Below are positions 59,505-64,000 of a stretch of 64,000 nt of DNA, one piece after another. The number at the start of each line of letters is the position of its first letter. Position 1 is the first letter of the stretch. The stretch comes from CP2-2F sp034432555. GTDB taxonomy: Bacteria > Chloroflexota > Anaerolineae > Aggregatilineales > UBA2796. The stretch lies in the NCBI GenBank assembly GCA_034432555.1, contig DAOUBW010000002.1:1-64000 (forward strand), written 5' to 3'. The notes beneath the pieces were generated by a model that saw only the letters and a list, made by a program, of their open reading frames with translations, did no database searches and had not been told where the DNA came from. A program made the position numbers and the translations under genes.

Positions 59505-60857
59505 TTAGCTCTCGAGGGGATTGCGCTTTGCGCCAAAGCCGATGGAACGGCGCGGTTGCAAGTCCACGCCTGTGGAGAGCTGGCTAGACAGGCTGGCGAC
59601 CGATTGGCGCAGCACATCCAGCGAGACGGCAGTTTCGCGGTTGTGTGCTGCCAACATACGCGCATAGAGCGCCACCTCGCGCACGAAGGCGCCCGTCTGC
59701 CCAACCAACTGCGGCAGCACTGCACGATGCCCATCCTGCCATTGGTGACCCATGTAGCGAATCAGCATTTGTTCTGCCTGAGCGATGTCTTGAATGAGTG
59801 GTACATGAATAATGCGGTCAACGCGCCCCGGTCGTTTGGCAATGCGCTCATCAATCACCTCAGGATAGTTGGTGGTTGCCAAAAGCATGGCGCCACGCGG
59901 ATTATTCGGTGATTCCAAGCCGTCCAGCACGTTCAGGATTTGTGCCTTGTCGTCCTTACGCAGGTAAACGTCAATTTCTTCAACGATCAGCAGCACCGGA
60001 TGCTGGGCATCCGCAACCACGTTCAGGGCATGATGCACCTTGCGGAAGGACGCGCCGTCATCATCCGCGCCGGAAACGTAGACCACCACGCGCTTTTGGG
60101 CAAGGGCAAGTTTGGCAACTGCTGCACAGAGCGTTGTCTTGCCGGTGCCCGGCGGTCCGACCAAGAGCAGTTTGCGGAAGGGCGCTAAGCCAAGCTGCTT
60201 ATAGATGCCCACGCCTTCGGTAAAAAATGCCTCCATATCAGCGCGCAGATCGTTTTTAAGGCTCTCTGGCAGGATCACATCTTTCCAATCCACCGTTGGC
60301 TTGAAGGATTCGTGCGCGCCGCCGATGATGTAGACGTTTTGGCTGCGCTCTAGGTGGCGCGCTGCATTCGAGCAAGCCTGCTCAAAGGCTGCCCAAGCAT
60401 CCAAGCCGACCGCTGGTAGCACGACGACTGCCACAATGCCTTTATCATCATCCTGATAGTAGGATGCGACGTAAATTGCCTCAAAGGGCGTGCCATCCTG
60501 CTCAAAGCGGAAGCGAAAGGCGCCTACTGATTCATCAAGGACGGGACGGCGGTTGGGCAGCCGATAATCGCTAATCGGCACGACATGCGGGCATTCCATC
60601 CGCTGATAGCCTATATAGCGCGCTTTGTTACGCAGCTTGCGCCCCTCGCGCACACGCGCAAGCGCACGGTGGTTACTGCAATTTTCAGTTGCCCACAGCG
60701 CCATGCACGGCGTATCACCAAAGTGCTGCTGCCAATACTCCACTGCCCAACGCACCAAGACCTCATAGCGCAGTTTTTTGGGCGCGCTGCCTAGCGGATC
60801 ATCAGAGGGCGTGTTGCCAAGAAAGCGCCGCAGGTCGCTCAGTTCACTTTTTGCCAT
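59505..60857 (-). CDS. AAA+ ATPase, classical type
   Basis: 450 residues. The AAA module (about residues 220-400) has Walker A VGPPGTGKTTL, Walker B LLIVEEIDVYL, sensor 1 LLATTNYPEVID and the arginine finger in AKRPGRVDRI, resembling FtsH/Cdc48-type remodelling ATPases without a protease. The N-terminal 210 residues are unfamiliar; CMALWATENCSNHRALARVRE and ECPHVVPISDY contain several Cys and His. It heads AAA-dprA-rsmE, so it might affect DNA uptake, but its target is unknown. Confidence 0.85.
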   Translation of the reverse strand: MAKSELSDLRRFLGNTPSDDPLGSAPKKLRYEVLVRWAVEYWQQHFGDTPCMALWATENCSNHRALARVREGRKLRNKARYIGYQRMECPHVVPISDYRLPNRRPVLDESVGAFRFRFEQDGTPFEAIYVASYYQDDDKGIVAVVVLPAVGLDAWAAFEQACSNAARHLERSQNVYIIGGAHESFKPTVDWKDVILPESLKNDLRADMEAFFTEGVGIYKQLGLAPFRKLLLVGPPGTGKTTLCAAVAKLALAQKRVVVYVSGADDDGASFRKVHHALNVVADAQHPVLLIVEEIDVYLRKDDKAQILNVLDGLESPNNPRGAMLLATTNYPEVIDERIAKRPGRVDRIIHVPLIQDIAQAEQMLIRYMGHQWQDGHRAVLPQLVGQTGAFVREVALYARMLAAHNRETAVSLDVLRQSVASLSSQLSTGVDLQPRRSIGFGAKRNPLES

Positions 60858-60982
60858 GCCTATTGCCTAAAGCCATCCCGACGCACGTTGTGAAGATGAC
60901 GGCGTCCACATAAACGGGTAAGTCTACTGCCTATTCTAACCGAAAATGTCCCATTTAAGTAGTAGGGCTTGGGCAACGCACC

Positions 60983-61011
60983 TTGCCGCGCCGCACCGAA
61001 TTCGTTATAGT
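60983..61011 (+). promoter_or_regulatory. Sigma-70 promoter of the VanW gene
   Basis: TTGCCG (60983-60988) and TATAGT (61006-61011) with a 17-bp spacer, about 70 bp before the ATG at 61078. Confidence 0.6.
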
Positions 61012-61077
61012 GTTCATCATCCGAAAGCGGTTGTTCTGTCAGCCGATCCTTCGAGTTGTTGAGGCAAACTGTAATCC

Positions 61078-62982
61078 ATGGATACTTGGCAAACACCCTA
61101 TGACGATCAGCCCTACGAGCGCCCTGCGCGGCGTTCAGCACTGCTCGCATGGCTTATTCGTATTCCACTGCTGGGCGCAACGGCGATTATTATGCTGTTC
61201 TTGCTGGCGGCGCTCTATTTGGCGCTCCATCAGCTTCAATTCAGCCAACTAATCTATCCCGGCGTCTCGGCGTTCGGCACAGACCTTTCCGGCATGACGC
61301 CGCAGCAGGCAGCCGCCGCGCTTGCCGCACGCTTCACCTATGGCGAAAACGCCGTGTTCACCTTCCGCGATGGTGAGCGCTTCTGGCAGAAAACGGCGGC
61401 TGAACTTGGTGTAAACTACGATCCGCAAAAGACAGTCGAGGCTGCCTATCAGATTGGGCGCGGCGGCAATCTGCTGGATAACCTGCGCGCACAAGGCGAG
61501 GCATGGCTGAACGGCGCCTCGGTGCAGCCGATTGTCGTCTTTGATCAGTCCCAAGCGGCAGCCTTGCTCAACCAAATTGCCGCTGAGATCAACCGTCCCG
61601 TGCAGGACGCCACACTTGCCCTCAACGGCACACAGGTGATCACGACTGCCAGCCAAGTGGGACGGCAGGTGGACGTTGACGCAACGCTTGGTCTGCTGCG
61701 GCAGGTCATCCTCAGCCTGACCACAGGCGCCGAAATTCCGCTCGTCATCCGCGAGTCACCACCTGCCATCCAAGATGTGGAAGAGGCGGCGGCGTTGGTG
61801 CGCGCCGCGCTCTCCAGCCCGATTCAGCTCTATTTGCCCGTTGCCAAAGAAGGCGATCCGGGACCGTGGCAGGCAAGCCCTGAATTCATCGGCGGCTTGC
61901 TGAACATTCAGCGCATAGAGCAGAGTGACGGCACCGCACGCTATACCGTCAGCGCCAATGCCGAGCCGCTACGCGCCTTCCTGACCGAACTTGCGCCGCA
62001 ACTGCGTATCGAGGCGCGCAACGCACGCTTCGTCTTTAACGAAGCGACCCGCGAACTGGCAGTCATTCAAGATAGCATCGAAGGGCGCGAGTTGGACATC
62101 GCCGCCAGCCTGAAGGTCTTTGAAGATGCCATTTTCCGCACCGAAAATCGGCGCGTGCCGCTGACCTTCATCCAAGTGGTGCCGCCTGCCAACAGCCGTG
62201 CTACCGCCGCCGAACTAGGCATTACTGAAAAAGTAGTGGAGGCGACAACCTTCTTCTACGGCTCATCGGCTGATCGGCGCACCAACATCCAGATTGCGGC
62301 ACAACGCTTTCACGGCTTGGTGATCGCACCCGGCGAAACGTTCTCGTTCAACACCTATGTGGGCGATATTTCGCCTGAGACAGGCTTTGAAACCGGCTTG
62401 GTCATTTATGGTGACCGCACTATTGAAGGTGTTGGCGGCGGCGTCTGCCAAGTGAGTACGACAATCTTTCAAGCGGCATTCTTCGGCGCCTACCCAATCG
62501 TAGAGCGCTACGCACACGGCTACCGCGTTGGTTACTACGAAAGCGGCACGGCAATTGCCAATGGGCAGCGTTATTCAGCCGGCGTCGGCATGGATGCAAC
62601 GGTCTACTCACCGATCATTGATTTCAAGTTCCGCAACGACACGCCCTACCACATCTTGATCGCCTCAAACTTTGTGCCGTCCAAGCAATCGCTGACGATC
62701 ACCTTCTACAGCACCAGCAGCGGGCGCATTGTGGAGAAAACCGGTCCGCGTCTCACTAACGTTGTACCGCACGGCAAACCAAAGTATACCGAGAGCGCCA
62801 GTGTGCGCCCCGGTGAGACGCGCCAGATAGACTATGCCGTAGATGGCGTGGATGCGCGTGTATGGCGCACGATCCGCACGCCGGACGGGCAGATTTTGGC
62901 GAAAGACGAGGAATTTTACAGCCACTATCTGCCGTGGTCGGCACAGTTTTTGGTGGCGCCGGGCTACGCGCCCAAGCGCTGA
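61078..62982 (+). CDS. VanW-family surface protein
   Basis: 634 residues. A short cytoplasmic tail and a helix (ATAIIMLFLLAALYLAL) are followed by two peptidoglycan-binding-like (PG_binding_4) regions, the first starting FGTDLSGMTPQQAAAALAAR. The VanW domain follows, with NIQIAAQRFHGLVIAPGETF, GVGGGVCQVSTTIFQAAF and YSAGVGMDATVYSPIIDF. A G5-like C-terminal segment closes the protein. Members sit in the cell wall; their enzymatic role is unknown. It has its own promoter. Confidence 0.9.
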   Translation: MDTWQTPYDDQPYERPARRSALLAWLIRIPLLGATAIIMLFLLAALYLALHQLQFSQLIYPGVSAFGTDLSGMTPQQAAAALAARFTYGENAVFTFRDGERFWQKTAAELGVNYDPQKTVEAAYQIGRGGNLLDNLRAQGEAWLNGASVQPIVVFDQSQAAALLNQIAAEINRPVQDATLALNGTQVITTASQVGRQVDVDATLGLLRQVILSLTTGAEIPLVIRESPPAIQDVEEAAALVRAALSSPIQLYLPVAKEGDPGPWQASPEFIGGLLNIQRIEQSDGTARYTVSANAEPLRAFLTELAPQLRIEARNARFVFNEATRELAVIQDSIEGRELDIAASLKVFEDAIFRTENRRVPLTFIQVVPPANSRATAAELGITEKVVEATTFFYGSSADRRTNIQIAAQRFHGLVIAPGETFSFNTYVGDISPETGFETGLVIYGDRTIEGVGGGVCQVSTTIFQAAFFGAYPIVERYAHGYRVGYYESGTAIANGQRYSAGVGMDATVYSPIIDFKFRNDTPYHILIASNFVPSKQSLTITFYSTSSGRIVEKTGPRLTNVVPHGKPKYTESASVRPGETRQIDYAVDGVDARVWRTIRTPDGQILAKDEEFYSHYLPWSAQFLVAPGYAPKR

Positions 62983-63014
62983 AAGACTGTGCCGCTCGTT
63001 TTTTAGAAGGGATC

Positions 63015-63035
63015 GTGCTACAGTTTGGGCAAAAG
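63015..63035 (+). promoter_or_regulatory. Candidate -10 region sharing a motif with the FAD-domain gene
   Basis: GTGCTACAGTTTGGGCAAA with TACAGT (63019-63024) as a possible -10; compare the site at 36967-36986. No convincing -35. Confidence 0.35.
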
Positions 63036-63070
63036 CATACTGCGCGGACATCACAGACCATAGAGAGTTT

Positions 63071-63343
63071 ATGCCCAGCCCACCCATCGTCTTCGGCTTT
63101 TTGCTCGCCACGCTGTATGGTGCTGCCTTCCACGTTATGTTTGGCGGCAGCACGCGCCAACTTGCGCTGTACCTGTTAGCCAGTTGGCTTGGCTTTGCGG
63201 TTGGGCAGATTTTCGGGGCAGTCTTTGAAGTTAACGCCCTTGCCATTGGCGCACTGAACACCCTGACCGCAACTTTTGGCGCATGGCTGGCACTGTTTGC
63301 AACGCGCTTCCTATCAGGGCGAGAAACCAAGAGGGACGGATGA
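63071..63343 (+). CDS. Small membrane protein of unknown function
   Basis: 90 residues, with about three hydrophobic segments (VFGFLLATLYGAAFHVMFG, LALYLLASWLGFAVGQIFG, ALNTLTATFGAWLALFAT). Not recognised. A longer in-frame reading exists upstream, but the ATG at 63071 begins the membrane protein. It overlaps the next start as ATGA, so the two are coupled. Confidence 0.65.
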   Translation: MPSPPIVFGFLLATLYGAAFHVMFGGSTRQLALYLLASWLGFAVGQIFGAVFEVNALAIGALNTLTATFGAWLALFATRFLSGRETKRDG

Positions 63344-63810
63344 CAGATACTCAAGAAATGGTAGAAACATCACCTGAACCGCAGCAAGGCGGCGGCATGT
63401 CGTGCTGGATGATGATCGGCGTCGGTGGCTTGATCGGCACCATCCTGATCCTCTTTCTCGTCGCGGTAATTGGCGGCATCGTCGACTCGCAAGGTATGGC
63501 AAACTTCTTCCGCATCCTGCGCGATCTGTTCATTGTGATCTTGGCGCTCCAGAGCATCCTTATCTCAGTGGCGCTCGTCATCCTGATTACGCAAATTGCC
63601 GCACTCATTAACATCCTGAGCAGCGAGGTGAAACCGATCATCGAAGAAGCGCAAGAGACGGTTAGCACGGCACGTGATACAACCGCATTCATCAGCCGCA
63701 ATGTGGCAACACCAGTCATTCGGATGACCTCAACCGCGGTTGGCGTTGGCGTCTTTATGCGTGAGCTGCTGGCGATTCGGCGAAACTTGAACGGCAAAGC
63801 ACGGAAATAA
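63340..63810 (+). CDS. Membrane protein of unknown function
   Basis: 156 residues. A short N-terminal acidic/Gln-rich tail precedes two hydrophobic segments (MMIGVGGLIGTILILFLVAVI and FIVILALQSILISVALVILI), then an amphipathic helix (IEEAQETVSTARDTTAFI). The layout resembles small membrane proteins that co-occur with YtxH genes. Coupled to the gene upstream by ATGA and followed 2 bp later by a YtxH-like gene. Confidence 0.65.
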   Translation: MTDTQEMVETSPEPQQGGGMSCWMMIGVGGLIGTILILFLVAVIGGIVDSQGMANFFRILRDLFIVILALQSILISVALVILITQIAALINILSSEVKPIIEEAQETVSTARDTTAFISRNVATPVIRMTSTAVGVGVFMRELLAIRRNLNGKARK

Positions 63811-63812
63811 CT

Positions 63813-64000
63813 ATGGCAGAGCGTGGACAAGGGCGTCCTTTCTTTATGGGTGCTTTGATCGGCGGCATTCTCGGCGCATTGTGGGCAATCTGGAACGCAC
63901 CGCGCAGTGGCGAAGAAACACGGCGCGCTATCCAGCAGGCTGTGGATGAACAAGTGAACGATGTGCGCCGTCAGGTGGCGGGCGAAAGCCTTGAGGAAGT
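63813..64000 (+). CDS. YtxH-like protein, 3' end outside window
   Basis: 62 residues visible. It begins MAERGQGRPFFMGALIGGIL, a glycine-rich transmembrane segment typical of YtxH family proteins, then ALWAIWNAPRSGEETRRAI with the family APxSGxETR pattern, followed by the start of a helical tail. Small stress-related membrane proteins of unknown mechanism. It lies 2 bp after the previous stop, so all three small genes probably form one operon. Confidence 0.75.
   Translation, partial: MAERGQGRPFFMGALIGGILGALWAIWNAPRSGEETRRAIQQAVDEQVNDVRRQVAGESLEE

Noticed and set aside
1..64000. CRISPR arrays, tRNA or rRNA genes and insertion sequences
   Set aside because: I looked for regular direct repeats, the tRNA T-arm consensus, rRNA-like blocks and transposase motifs and found none that I could support.

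Overview
The window is a bacterial chromosome segment of moderately high GC, densely coded on both strands, with no rRNA, tRNA, CRISPR array or insertion sequence that I can see. The best guess for its source is a member of the Chloroflexota, probably Anaerolineae-like. This is an inference from a DUF2298 (Chlor_Arch_YYY) giant membrane protein followed by an Agl23-like partner, many GT-C/GT4 sugar transferases, single-domain xylose-type ABC parts, an FHA/ubiquitin-fold gene beside a JAMM protease, a DICT-domain protein, and a FtsQ/FtsA/MinCDE/MurJ division set.

Layout. 1-5345: end of a Dam-type adenine methylase, then the DUF2298 and Agl23-like membrane proteins. 5367-9496 (minus): exported PPC-repeat protein, a solute-binding/VWA fusion lipoprotein and its solute-binding paralogue. 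9919-12459: RpoD-family sigma factor and a CDF metal transporter. 12544-14405 (minus): minC-minD-minE. 14623-21631 (minus): DUF58, GT39, BatA-like VWA and another GT-C-like membrane protein in one tight operon. 21817-24156: an operon with an unknown gene, a terminase-like ATPase/nuclease and a small acidic gene, driven by a promoter that carries a LexA-type palindrome. 24200-25195: a Cys-rich exported protein and a small basic protein, each with its own promoter. 25260-30154: cyclic-2,3-DPG-synthase-like NTPase and a xylose-type ABC importer. 30349-32875 (minus): TetR regulator and the ABC exporter it probably controls. 32935-34013 (minus): ubiquitin-fold/FHA protein and JAMM peptidase.

34423-41256: DICT protein, GT4 enzymes, a degenerate FAD-binding subunit, a GH13 glucosidase and a GNAT-fold protein. 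41457-46348: yqeY, pgpH, ybeY, dgkA and an AI-2E-family exporter. 46379-50181 (minus): yajC, murJ, dtd and an AAA ATPase. 50360-53719: ssb, rtcB and an FAD-linked oxidase. 53753-57840: single-domain response regulator, ftsQ, ftsA and a TPR protein. 57845-60857 (minus): AAA ATPase, dprA and rsmE. 61078-64000: VanW-family protein and three small membrane-associated genes, the last cut by the window end.

The most promising loci are (i) the orphan terminase-like operon, whose promoter holds a GAAC-N4-GTTC palindrome in the same place as the ssb promoter, suggesting a DNA-damage-regulated, possibly domesticated packaging motor; and (ii) the ubiquitin-like/FHA plus JAMM pair. Intergenic regions also carry a dispersed GC-rich imperfect palindrome, and GATC appears strongly over-represented in the part I counted.
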